From positions 16,174,320-16,238,319 of the forward strand of contig JACBWW010000015.1 of assembly GCA_020086605.1 (NCBI GenBank): a stretch of DNA of 64,000 nucleotides, read 5' to 3'. The position numbers were made by a program, and so were the translations under genes. This document shows, in pieces, positions 25,001 through 37,008 of the stretch; position 1 is the first letter of the stretch; the number at the start of each line of letters is the position of its first letter. The notes beneath the pieces were generated by a model. That model was not told where the DNA came from and did no database searches. It worked only from the letters and a program-made list of their open reading frames with translations. The stretch comes from Lanius collurio (lineage: Eukaryota > Chordata > Aves > Passeriformes > Laniidae).

Positions 25001-27720
25001 TTGCACTATTCAATATTTACTTTTCCAAAAGAAAGTACAAATGTAAATTAATTTGACATTCATACCGTTTGGAATATCAAGTTTTGCATGGTTGGGGCTA
25101 ATTCCATGAAAGAACTGAAGTATCACAGAACTAACTGTGACCTATAACTCCCTGTTTAACTCTCATGTTCTTGAGCCTCAAGCAGAGCCCATTACATAAG
25201 TCAGGCCTGCAGATTGTCTAAACAACCCCTGTGCCATGTATTACCTCTTTAAAGAATTGGTTTGAATACTGGCAATAAAGTCATTGCAGCAGACTGTACT
25301 GGCTGCTCTTGCAGGGAACCAAGTGCATTTCTGTGCCAAAGGCAGAGTTGGCTCTCCTAGATTAGCAGAAACATCTGTAGGACTTAGCCTCCCTCCCTCC
25401 TACTCTCTGCTTTTCCTGCCCCAAGCAACATGAGGGGGCACTACTTTGGATCAGAGGAACCCACTCACTGTGGGCCAATTAAAAATATGAATGCCCTGTC
25501 ATTGGTTTCAGATGGATCAAGAAAGTGAGCAGTCTGCAAAGTACCTGCCTTTGATGATTACATGGCTCAAGGATTCATCTGAAAGTCAGCTGAGTGTGGT
25601 ATCATAGGGCATAGTTTTATCAGAGTGTGAAAATGAGACCTATTTAAAAAAAAAAAATTAAAGTAGAAATAAAGTAAATATTATCTCTTGAGCAGAACAG
25701 AAAAACCCAAAAACTCAGAAACAATTAAGCTGGAGTTTTCTATACTTGAAAAATGCTAACCCAACTCCAACAGAAATCTTTCACTTGCCCAACCCTCTGA
25801 TCTGCTCTTCTGTGTTGCCCAAGTCCATGCCCTGATAATCCAACCCAATGTAACCAAAGACTGACACTGCCTTGTGAGGCAGACCTGCTGCCCTGTTTGC
25901 TGTGTGCTGTTTGGCAGCTAACTCTTCACCTAAGACACACACTATTGCTTTTGTTCCCTGATCGATTGACTGAACCTTTTATAAACAGGAGTAGGGAACT
26001 CAAGATTGTCTTGCAAAGGTTCATGGCATGAACCCTTGCATACATCCAGTGATATGCCACTCCACACAGACTATCTTGCAAACACAAACACTCACATAAA
26101 TGCTTACAGAAAATGTTACTGAGGCGAGTTCATCACTTGCTATTTTTCTGCACTATTTGTCTTGTTCTTGTATCAACTCCTATTTGTCACAAGAAACCTA
26201 GGAGGCACTACAAGCTTTTCAAGGCCAACATGCACAGTGCTGCTTATGTGACAACCCACAGACATTACCAGAACACAGGATTTTTCTTACTTTTTAAAAA
26301 TCATTGTTGTATTGCATCAAGAAAGCAACTATATGTCATCATATATTAAAACAGAATACTAGGGGATCAAAATTAACAAGGCTGTTTATAATGCTTACTT
26401 TTTTTAATATTTTTCCCCCCTCTGTGTTAATTCCCAAGTTTCATTGACAGTTTGCCCTGGCGTTCAGGGATTAGTTCAGGGAGTTTAGCCTGGGCACATT
26501 CCACAGTCCAAGCTGTGAACTCCTTCATGAGGAAGCTAGGGTTTTCCTTAGGGTGATATAGTTTACCTAGCAGCCAGACTAGAAGCAAGATTAGGATGGC
26601 AGGCCCCTTGCACCTGAAGCAGCATTACTACACTGTTGTAAATATCCTCATCCTTTTCTGGTGCTGTGTTTTGAGGTTCAGCTCTCTCAAAGCCATGCCA
26701 TAAGGACAGCAGCCTCCTTGAGAAAATATTTTAAGAGGGTCAGTTTTCTTCCACCTGGCTTTGAAAGAAGTTACAGCACAGGACTGCAGTACATGACAGC
26801 ATCCTTCTTCACAGAACTGATGCAAATTTTTGTTTTGTTTCATGTCAGGATCATCACACACCTTTGGTTCCTCAGCAAGTTTACCACCACACAACACTGT
26901 GTTTTCCATGTTTCTCCACTATAAGCACCAAGTCCTTTATGCAGTTTAGCTGCATCCAAAACATTATCCAGAATTTACCCTACTACTTTAACAAACATTT
27001 TTTTCTTTTGATATTTAACGCCTTAGAAATTCCCATTTAACTAAAACTGAACAAAATACCAAGACAGAATGTAGGCCATTCAAGCTAAAACCAAAGCCCA
27101 AGCCATTCTGGATCAGCCAATGTTTTATTTACTCAGCAAGAGAAATTGTTTAATGTAAAAACATAATTTCTTTGACCTATTTGCAAAACTCAGGCAATCC
27201 ATGACCAGTCATATATCTTAATAAAACTCAAGCCAGTAATTTTGAAACCACATAAAGGTAATACATCTATTAGATATTGTTAAACACTTTGGTTCATCAC
27301 CTGTGAGGAAGGTTCTGTTCAGCATGATTCATTTTATGTACCTAAGCACCACTTCCCATTATCCACTTGGTACTTCTCAAAATTTCAGCACTCAAGCCTG
27401 TCCATGCACTTTTTTTCAGTTCTTTTTGAGTCAATAATATTAGAAGTTTCATTACTCAACCTGAGGGTAGGTCCCATTCCAGAAGAATATTCTCATTGCT
27501 ATAAAACCCAAGTCCTTAATTTCTGTGTCAACACTTTTTCTTTTAGAGCTTACATCACTATTTCTAGCACTCCGCTGGCTTTGATATAGTTGGGCACAAT
27601 TACTCCATAAAAACCTTTAAAAGCTTTCCTTAGCTAAATATTGCTTCTACACCCAGCATCAACATGCCTGTAAAGGAATTGTCTGAACAACTGGCAGTGT
27701 CTTCACCCTCTTTGTAACAT

Positions 27721-27990
27721 CACAGAATTGTAGCGTCAATTAAGTTGGAAAAAACCTCTGAGCTCATTGAGTCCAACCTATGACCAGACACCACTTCGTC
27801 AACAAGACTATGGCACTAAATGCCACGTGCAGTCTTTCCTGAAACATGTTGGGGAGGGTGATTCCACCACCTCTCTGGACAGCTCATTCCAATGTCTAAT
27901 CAACCTCTCTGTGAAACTCCTCATTAATATCCAACCTGAACTTTCCCCGGTATAGACTGAGGTTGTACCGTTTCCTTTCTTCGTTTTTTT
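27721..27990 (-). mobile_element. CR1 LINE, 5'-truncated 3' tail
   Basis: On the minus strand the element ends in ATTCTGTG (plus-strand positions 27,721-27,728), the CR1 terminal 8-mer. Reading plus-ward, it shows the typical avian CR1 antisense phrases: GTTGGAAAAAACCTCTGAGC, GAGTCCAACC, GGGTGATTCCACCACCTCTC, TTCCAATGTCTAATCAACC and a TTAATATCCAACCTGAAC block. Similarity fades after about 27,990, so only the last ~270 bp remain. It carries no reverse-transcriptase coding region and cannot be mobile alone. CR1 elements usually lack clear target-site duplications. The right edge is approximate. Confidence 0.88.
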
Positions 27991-30242
27991 GGATTTCTTT
28001 CCAGAAGGATTGTATGGAGTCTGCTCTGCACACAGCTCTGAAATTCTTACTGCACACCTGATTTGAAGGTGGTCTGCAGCTTGGGTTTGCCAGCAGGTTT
28101 GCAATATCCAACAACAATTATTTCCCTTAATAGCTTAGCTGTAATTATATGATCTCTCTAGTCTGGTAGAATTCATATTTTGGTGGAGATTAGTCCAGGA
28201 TATTTCAGAAGAAAGAAAAGACTACTTCTGAGAGTAGGATCATATGGAACTTTTAATTAGACTGTCAAATTTTTGATACCTTAGGGGGGTGAAATTTTTT
28301 TCATCCTAGCTGAAATCAAAATATTATGTCCTTTAACTTTCTAGATTTTTTTCAATATTAAGTGCAGAATTCTTCACATTCCTCTAGCTATTTCATCTTT
28401 CTGTTTGTTCTGCTTAACCATAAAATTGTTTCATGACAAGAATTTCCACTACTTTCACTGCCTTTTAACTCCCTCGCCTTTATCAGATGCAAACACATAG
28501 ACAGGGGTCACTCAATAAATGTGAGGACATCAGCAGAAGACCAGGAGTCTGGATCAAGGGAAGATATTTAGCTGTTGATTTGTCACACTACTTTTTGTAG
28601 GCTTTCCCTTCCCTATCCTTTTCTAATTGACCTCTCAAGAAGCTGCAAATACCCATGTTCAATGTGCACATTCAAAACACCACAGTGTCATGCATCAGCT
28701 GACATGAATCAGGCAAACTTGCTTCCAAGGTTTTAAAAGGTGTGGTTCCCCACAGAAAACCTTGAAATGCTGTTCTGAATGTGGTGCAAAACCAGGAGGA
28801 GTGGCATGTAGAGCACAAGCCATGTTTATTTGACTTGGATGAAAGGGATAATGCTGCAGTATCATCCCTTGCAAAGTATTTTTCAACACGCTTTTTTCCT
28901 ATCTATGAATCTTCCATAAATCATTGCTGTGATTCATTATACATCTATTAGTTATTTATAACAATAAATTCTCAGACTAACATGAGCAGTTTGGGGCTAT
29001 GAAATATTAAAACCATTTAATAGTTGCATGGCACAGGGAATAAGAGTGCACTTGTTTGTTCCATAATTGAAAATTAAATGAAGAAATTACAAGTCTGAGA
29101 GCATGCAATGCTCCAAATTTTATGTTTTGGGAATCATTTCAACAAATACTTTTGCACTCCAAACAAGCCACATGCTCAGAAGTTATTAGCTAGATTGAGA
29201 AGCTGGATGTTTTTTAGATAACACTTTGTTGTACTGCATGGCTCCCAAGTTTTCTAATATTTAACAAGAAGACAAAAAAATTGTTCTCCTGCATTCCAAG
29301 TACCAGGCTGACATTTAACAGTGACTACTACAGAGGCTACCATGTGCAGCTAGAAGCAGAGTTACAAATGGAGCAGTCCAAACCCCAGAGAATACCTACA
29401 ACAGCAGGAAGAGGCAACACCAATTCCACAGCTCTTCTGGGGAAGAGCCAGAATAAGAGCTAGGTTCAAGCAGTTTGCCAGAAGAAGCCCACCCCACAGC
29501 AGAGGCTGTGTTTGGAGCAAGCTACAGGGAAGCACCACTGGATAGAGGAGCACTTGCTAACACAAAACTCACAGAGGAACTGCAACTGGGCCAAAAACAA
29601 CCCTCTCTCCAGAGGGACAACCCAGAAAAAGTACAGACGTGAAGATACATTTCTCACCACAGCACCGCCTATCCTCTAGCAGCAAAACTCCAAAACCACT
29701 CACCAGCAGCTGCAACCCTCCTGGCTGGGTCAGGCACATTCCCACAGACGTCACACCATCCAAGGCTTGGTACCTTCACCCAAAATTCAGTTATTTCCTC
29801 TTTACATTGTATCCCTGATTATAGGGGATTCTTTACAAGCACCTTCAGATTTTAAATTCCCCCACAGGCATGTTTTCCAGAGAAGCACCATTTCCAACCA
29901 CCCTAGGGCAGCAGAAATCACTTATAAGAGGCATCCACCCCCAGTCCTTCCCCCACAGGGCAGTGGCCCTAATGCAATAGGCAGCAGCTGCTGCCAGGAA
30001 GACTGATTACATAAACCAGTCCCTCTTTGCTTGCTCCTTGAAAGGCTTCAGGTGAAGCTTCAGGTAAATTAATGCTCTTAATGAATTGCAATCTCTATCA
30101 GTGTTTGCTGTTTTGGGTTAGCTAGTGGTACTCAGCACTAAGCAAAGACAAAAAACAATAGTGATGAAGTAGCAGTTGGAAGGATCCTGACTGGCTGGAA
30201 AAATTTCCCTTTGCTTACAGCAGGAGAAAGCTGCTCCAGATC

Positions 30243-30259
30243 TTTTTTTTTTTTTTTTT
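30243..30259. repeat. poly(T) run, T17
   Basis: Seventeen uninterrupted T. This is a mononucleotide run. I saw no retroposed body attached to either side. Confidence 0.95.
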
Positions 30260-31399
30260 GTCATAGTTTTTTCCTGCTCTGTGTAATTCATACACCTTTG
30301 TGCCAAGCCAGTGCTGCCTTTTTTGATGTGGTCAGCCCAGAGTCATGTCAGCACAGTGGTGATGCTCCCATACTCTGCCACACAGGCTAATCAAGGGAAA
30401 AAGCCTATTTCCAGAGTGTGCTTCCTCTGAAACCCATCTTCACTTTCAGCTTGTAGCCAAGAACTCAGCTGGGAAAAATCTAGCCTCAGCACCAGGACAA
30501 GAAAAAAATGCACTTCTAAATGCACATCTGAGGTGCAGACTGGTCAGGTCATCTACAGAGCCAACAGGAGCTACTTCAGATGATATTTTTTGTATGTTAC
30601 CTTCAGGTTAAAACCATAAAACCACTACAGCCTGGCCCTGACTGGAGAGTACAGCACAGCCAGACAAGCAGTGGACATCCCTTCAGCAATGCAGTTTTAC
30701 ATTGCCAAATGAAGAATTAATGCTGGGACCTGAAAGACACCAGGTCAGACTCTGGTCATACCTGGTGTGCACTGTTGTATTCTGACTTCAGATGGAATTA
30801 TTCCACCCTTTACACTGGATTGTCAAAAGGAGATAAAAACCAACACCACTGACTCCATCCTTCTACAGCATCATATTTATTGAGGTTGACTGTAAATAGG
30901 GAATTCTGCCCTTAGGAACTGGTTTTCCTTGGGCTATCCAGCTCTAGCTGTAGGAGAACTACCATTCTCCATTTTGTCTCTTTTTAGGTAAGTGATCTAA
31001 CTTTACTATGATAGCCCTTAAACATTCAGCATGGAAGATTTCCACAGAGCTCATTGCAGTCCTCATGGCAGGCACAGGAGCCACATCCCCCCTCCAAAAG
31101 TCCTCCTCAGCAGCTTTTGTCAGGAGCAGCTAGGGATCATCCATCTGTCATTAAAGTGTTAATTCGATTCATTAACATAGAAAATATTCAACATTTTCCA
31201 CTTTGGAGGAGATGGGCTATGCAGTCCTTTTAATAGAACTCTGCTGGAAATCAAACACAATTTTTATTCAGGGGAATGATTACTGTGTCTTGTTTAATTC
31301 TTGCCTAACAAATGTCAGCACTAATGTATTACAGATTATTCAGTCAATTTGATGGTTCCAGGTGAAAGAAAGGAACACAAATCTCTTCTTTTAGTGTAA

Positions 31400-32200
31400 A
31401 AAGGGTCAGCTGGATGACTTCCACTGCAGGAGCCGAGATGAGGCTTGACATGAATCAATCAAGCAGGCTCAATTTTACAGTTATAGTGCCTAATGCCTAA
31501 ACATGAGCGTATGGGTGAAAATTAGCACCCGATTATGAGCATACATGATCTTCCCTTGGAAGACAATAATATTGGCATTAAGCTTCTCAAGAGGGAAGAT
31601 GCTGCTGGTTTTTAATATGTCTTAAATTATGTCAGGAAAAACACTGGAACATCACACAAAAGCCACAGTCAGTGTATATTGCTATCTCATAGAGCTGGAG
31701 ATCTTTACAACAATATTGACACAGGAGCAGGCAAGCAAATGTCAGCCAATATAACATATGAAATACTTAACGTAACCAATTTTCAGCTGTCAATCAGCAG
31801 GGAATAATGACTGATGCAAGGAATCAATACACCACAATTGAATTCCAGCTCACAAACTTGTTTCGTTCTGCGCTATAAAAGACTGTCAAATGTCACACCC
31901 CAAGAGATGCAACAGGATTCCAAAGATTTATTTATTTCAAGCTCTGAAGTCTATTAGCAATAGTGCTCCTTGTGCTATTGGAAAAAGAGCTTTGATGACA
32001 TTAAATTTTCAGAAATGACAACTCATCGTATCAGGAGCCAATTAGTTATCATTGTATCATATTTCAAAAGTCCCTCACCATTTTCCTAATAAGTGATTGA
32101 ACATAGTTATGGTCAAACAAATTATTGTGACTTTAAAGCTGCAAATATTTGATTGCATTATGGTATATTAACTGATTATTTTTAGGCAAGTTGTTTTATA
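31400..32200. promoter_or_regulatory. candidate conserved developmental enhancer
   Basis: About 800 bp with no repeat, no open frame of note, and a cluster of TALE/PBX-HOX-like motifs. These include ATGAATCAATCAAGC (about 31,450), CAGCTGTCAATCAGC (about 31,785), GGAATCAATACACC (about 31,820), CCAATTAGTTATC (about 32,038) and AAGTGATTGAACAT (about 32,090). It also has a CGCTATAAAAG TATA-like site near 31,872, and isolated CpGs survive (CACCCGATTATGAGC, TTTCGTTCTGCGC). The texture resembles vertebrate conserved noncoding elements. This is pattern-based inference, since conservation needs an alignment. Confidence 0.33.
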
Positions 32201-33571
32201 CTTTTGATAAAAATAACGTAAAAAGAAAACTCTATCTATTTCATTTCTGGCTCTATTTCATTCAGGTAGTTTAAATGTTCAAATTAGGAGATAATTCTCT
32301 CTCAGCTGAATGAAGATTTACTATAGAAATTTAGAGAGTTGTGTATTACCCTGTATATTATCCTGTACTGTTGGCTTTTTTAAAAAGTATTTAATAAATA
32401 CAATGGAAAAAAATATTAATTTTCATACTCCTCAGTATTGTAGTCTGAAAAGGAGGAGCTATCAAAAGGAAAGACTGAAAGGATGCAAAGATGAGGCCTG
32501 CAAGAGTTATAACATCCAAAGAGTATATACTGTTTGGAATATACCTATCATCAAAAGAGAAAAACTAAATCCATATAGAAGGCTGATTGTAAAGTATCTG
32601 AAACATAAAAACTGCTCCATAACATAATTTGGTTTTGGTAATAGATTACCCATTCACTGCTTCATTCCTGACTTCTACTTCTTGTACCTTTCCAATTATT
32701 CTTTCCTGCCATCCTGGAAAATGGCATGGCAGTAGCCCCTTCCTCTCTCATTAGCTCATCTGAAGCTACGGAGGCTCTGTGCAAGACTGGGTATCCTTCT
32801 GCATTTGAATGGTGGAATCTGCCCCACAGCAATTATAAGACTACTAAAACTGTCATATTTTCTTTACTGGAAGCTGAATGTTAATTAAAATCTGACAGTA
32901 CAATGCATACAGAAGATAAACTCTACTGTATTTTCTTTCCAGTACATGGATATATAGTAATTCATTTAAGACAGAGGAGCTCATGCTGTTGAATGTGCTT
33001 ATTAAAAACAGCAAGGAAGGTCAGGGGCACTGCTTGCTGTACCCTTCATTTGTTCTTCACTGAAAATGATATAACCGAACTGCAAAAGTTGAGATTGAAA
33101 AGCCGCTAGCGTGTTGTCTAATTTCAGCCACAGAAGCTGCTGTGCACTCCATGACTTTATGAGGGAATAAGATTACAGGTCACAAGAGCTTCTTTATTTC
33201 CCACCTGTAGCTTCTAACAACATTTTATTAAGGATTTTCCCATATTCTCTCTCTGACCTACAGGGGACAAAATTCTAACAGCTGTTACAGGACCTGTACT
33301 GAGGTGGCATTAACACAGATTAGCAGTTCTGGAAAGTAGTATCGTTTTATCAGGACTCTATTTATGACTGCTAACTAATTTTTTATGGTGCTTCTAAGAT
33401 AAACACAGGATATCATTATGTAAACAGGAAAAAAGGCATTTAATATGCTTAAACACTTAATGCATCATTCTTGTCTTAATGCATCTTGCTGTCTAAAATC
33501 ACGCTAAGCTGCTGTTTGAAGTTTTAATACTCATTTACAAAACAAACAGTTGGGTAACTCATGGGCTCACC

Positions 33572-33589
33572 TATATATATTTACACATA

Positions 33590-33623
<34 letters not shown>

Positions 33624-33624
33624 A
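33572..33624. repeat. (TA)n microsatellite with embedded palindrome
   Basis: Alternating TA with an internal ACACATATATATGTGT palindrome at about 33,583-33,598, followed by roughly 13 more TA units. It can extrude a cruciform and is likely length-polymorphic. Confidence 0.95.
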
Positions 33625-33905
33625 AGTATATTATTTTTCCATGTGTTGCATCTGGAGGATCCCAACTTCTTATTAATCAAGCAGAGGCTATGTTTACTAA
33701 TAACCCCAAGCAGGGGTAGAGCTTCTGCCAGAGGTTAAGACATGTTAATACAGGTCCAGTGCTCAGCCTTTCCTTTACCTCTTCAGTGTAGTTGTGTTTT
33801 CACAGGGACTGCAGGGTTAGGACCTTGTAGTGTATTGCAGAAACAATAATCTTTGTTATCAAGGTTACTTGTTATGCCAGACTTTTTTATTCATGCAGAT
33901 GCAAC

Positions 33906-33976
33906 AGAGAGGAAGAGAGAAAGATGGAGAAGGAGGAAAAGAGTAAGAAAAAGAGATGAAGGGCAAAAAAGAAGAG
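33906..33976 (+). repeat. polypurine tract
   Basis: About 71 bp of almost pure A/G on the plus strand (GGAAGAGAGAAAG, GGAGAAGGAGGAAAAG and similar) with only four pyrimidine interruptions. Such tracts can form triplex DNA. No coding frame explains it. Confidence 0.85.
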
Positions 33977-36960
33977 CTACACTATAATGTTATAAAATTC
34001 TAAAATTATTCTCTATGAATAATCCAAAAGGAGCTTATTTTTTCAACTCTCTACCTTCAAAGAAGCACAAAGTACATATCAAGTATATCTACAACTGAGA
34101 TTTTCAGCACCTTCTCTATGTGCATTTGTGATGGACAACCCAAGCAGCTTTCTTAAAGTTTATATTAGGTATCTGGAAGACTGGGATAGATAATTTTTTG
34201 ACATCACCCTTCTAAATGCAGCCTCTAGGCTAATCAAATTGTATTATTATTGCATTCGAGAGTTTGGAAACTCAAGTCCAGAGTAATATCAGAAGCCAGA
34301 CCAAGACAGTACATACCAATTGTAACTTTCAGTGGGTGTTTTCCCCTCCCCAGAGACATAGTTTTAGCTGATATGAAAATAAAATATTGTTAGTTTTCAC
34401 ATTGTTGAGACTGATAAAGGACTGGGAGGGAAAGTAGATGTGTTCAAATGGGGTTGCAAGGCTGCTGCAGGGTACAGTGAGAGTTTTTAAGATGCCACAA
34501 TAATCATAGCTGAGTTCAGATTTTCAGGTCTTATTTGAGTATCTGGGAAAGACACACAAATTTAAAAAAAAATTTACAATTACCATAATGAGATGTTTTG
34601 AAAATCTACACAAAAAAAATGCCATATGATAGGAATTGTTCTGCACTTCTGAAAATCTGAGTCTTTCTGTAATATGAGGGGTACAGCCAGATACAACCAA
34701 TAACAAAACCACAACATAATAAAACAATTAAACTTCAATTGAAAATCTGGGATAAGAATGATGTGAGACACCTGTTCAGCTCATTGCTCTGTGCATTTCC
34801 CCAGAGCAGAGATGCCAAACTTTTGAAAGATATTTCCCAACAAGAGCATCTGGATGCTGGCAGGCACTGCAGCCAGTTGTGCTCACTCCTTTGGATGGGC
34901 TTTCCCCCATCTGTCAGTTGTCAGACTGCTACTGATAGTCTGGGCAGGACACGCCTTTTTCTTAGAGTTGCTCAGCCTGTCACCTGTATTTTTATATTGA
35001 ATCCCCTCAAAAGCAAACTTGGGACCAAATTTTTGACTACAGGACTTTGGCAGAAGTAAAAAAGCTGTATCTTGTTCTTGTAATACTCATCTTGGCTTTC
35101 CTCCTGGATTCCCATCATTATTTTGAACCCTTTAGCTGTTTAAAGAAAGGCTCCCATTCTCTGCTGAGAAGTGGAAATAGTATTCCTTTGACATGACTGC
35201 TGGGAACCTTGCCTGCATTTTCCTCTAGATCTTTCTGGGAGCACCACAGAAATGACTACAGCATTTTTCTGTCTGTCAGTGACAGGGGTCAGGTGGTATC
35301 AGAGGAAAGCAACAAAAACATCCTTCCCTGCATGGGCCATGGGAAGAAGGCATCACTGGGGAGGATGAGAGAGTGACTCATTGTGTTTTAAGTATAATTG
35401 GCAAATGATGAACCTGCATGGTTTGTTCCCAAATCCTGTCTTATGAAACCCCAGCTCAAGCTATGATTGCTGGAGGAAGCTCAGACTGGCTTAGGACAAG
35501 TTCCCAAAGTGTGAGGTACAAACTGGAGCCAGGGTGCAGCCTCTGACCTGGCAGGAAAACACCAGCATGGGTCTCTCAGGATGCCCAAAATTTATGTTCA
35601 GCTCTTGGCTTTCTATCGTTGTTGCTGCTGTTGTACTATTTTGGTGGGATGCAACATATTCCCTTTGCCAACAAAGCTGCTCCTGTTGTTGTAGTAGTGA
35701 TTTATGGAAAATATATTCACAGAAGTACACAGTAATATATTACTGTCCCGAAAACTGACCTGATGAAAGTGTACACAGTCTACCAAAAGTCCTTGGCAAC
35801 AGCCTCCTTCTTGCTCTGAAGTCATTAAGACATTCCAAATATGCCCAAGAAGAAAATTCTCTTGCAAAACATAGGAAAATTGTTCATGCTCGTATTTGCT
35901 GATCTTCTATAACTTCTGATTTTTGCATTAGGAATCTGTTTTGACTGAGCAAAGTAACATAATAGAAGCCAAGTTTTCTGTCCATAACTTTAGGTTTTAA
36001 TTAATTTTCATTACTTTTATGCCCTGTCAAATTCTTATTGTTATTTATTTTATAAGCCAGTAAGTATTGCTGGCTGTATCTGCTGAATGGAAGGGATAGC
36101 AGAAGGGCAAGAAATAGGAACATGACCAGCTTCCTATATTTAGTTAAGAAAAAACCTGGTTTATAGATCTCTGATATAAATTACATATCTAAGGTTAGAA
36201 ATTAAGACTGCTGTAGTATTTTCTCACGCTAAAAAGTCCCTGACACAGTAGCAGTAGCAATTTATGGGAGGTGAGCAGATTAGCACAGATATTCAGTGTC
36301 ATAAACTAGTAATTATGTCTGTGGATTTGGGTCAAATCGTGGGCCTAATTTAATGTCTTTTATGCATAGGTACCTCCCAATGTAGTTATTGTATAAACAG
36401 CATGGGATTAAGCTAATGTGTTATCCTGTAGCTAGTTAGAAATTTCTTGATGTATTTTTTTTCTGTATGGGTATATTTCTTAACATGTACACTTGAAAAA
36501 ACCCCAGGGATGTACAGACTGTGGCATGGAAATGAAGAACATTTTTTTCCTGAGAACTGTTGAAAGGCTTGCTGCTGTGGTTTTCCCTTTTTTTCTTTTT
36601 TGCTTGATATCCGAGGTTTCTACAGAATTATTGTTTAGTTGAAAAAAACCCCCAAAACTGTAACAGTATTAAAAATAAAAATTCCCTGTAATAAAGCACA
36701 TTTTTGAAGACTTGAGTAATAAAAGACATGCAGTAGTAGTGCCAGTTGCAGAAGAACTACCAAAGGATTGCATCATCAATTACAAATAAAGATCACTCAG
36801 TGGCAAAAATACCCCCACAAAATCAGTTAGTGACATCAGTCCTTTTGATGACTTTTCCTGGTCTTAAATCAAGACTCAAACATGGTTAGAAGGGGAAAAG
36901 GGGATTTTACCTTGGTATTTAAGAGTCCTTAGGTGCACACATCCAGGTCAGGTGGACTGA

Positions 36961-37008
36961 AATGCACCCCCGATGCACCGAAATGCACCCTGCGATGCCC
37001 CCCCCCCC
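36961..37008 (+). repeat. degenerate ATGCACC minisatellite with C11 run
   Basis: Four imperfect units beginning ATGCACC or ATGCCC (36,962, 36,973, 36,983 and 36,995), spaced 10-12 bp, ending in eleven consecutive C (36,998-37,008). It looks like a small slippage-derived array seeded next to the C run. Confidence 0.8.

Larger units (their letters stand above)
15370..27720. other. single-copy noncoding DNA with possible regulatory blocks
   Basis: No gene recognised in over 12 kb. The 145-codon plus-strand frame at 23,247-23,684 has no domain and no splice support. Two AT-rich, motif-dense stretches (16,081-16,260 and 21,480-22,060) are described separately. A short TCGCGC CpG pair near 16,804 is isolated. 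Confidence 0.6.
27991..33571. other. single-copy noncoding DNA
   Basis: No gene recognised. A GC-richer patch at 29,300-29,760 has overlapping frames on both strands without domains. The motif-dense block at 31,400-32,200 and the T17 run at 30,243 are listed separately. A direct repeat of GCTTCAGGT lies near 30,046-30,065. Confidence 0.55.

Noticed and set aside
29569..29763. Minus-strand frame starting MDGVTSVG with a CTG|GTGAGTGG donor
   Set aside because: No acceptor, promoter or homologue was found upstream. The patch is GC-rich and open on both strands.
35534..35867. Minus-strand frames with Gln runs near 35.6 kb
   Set aside because: They come from a CTG/TTG-rich simple stretch, not from a polyglutamine protein.
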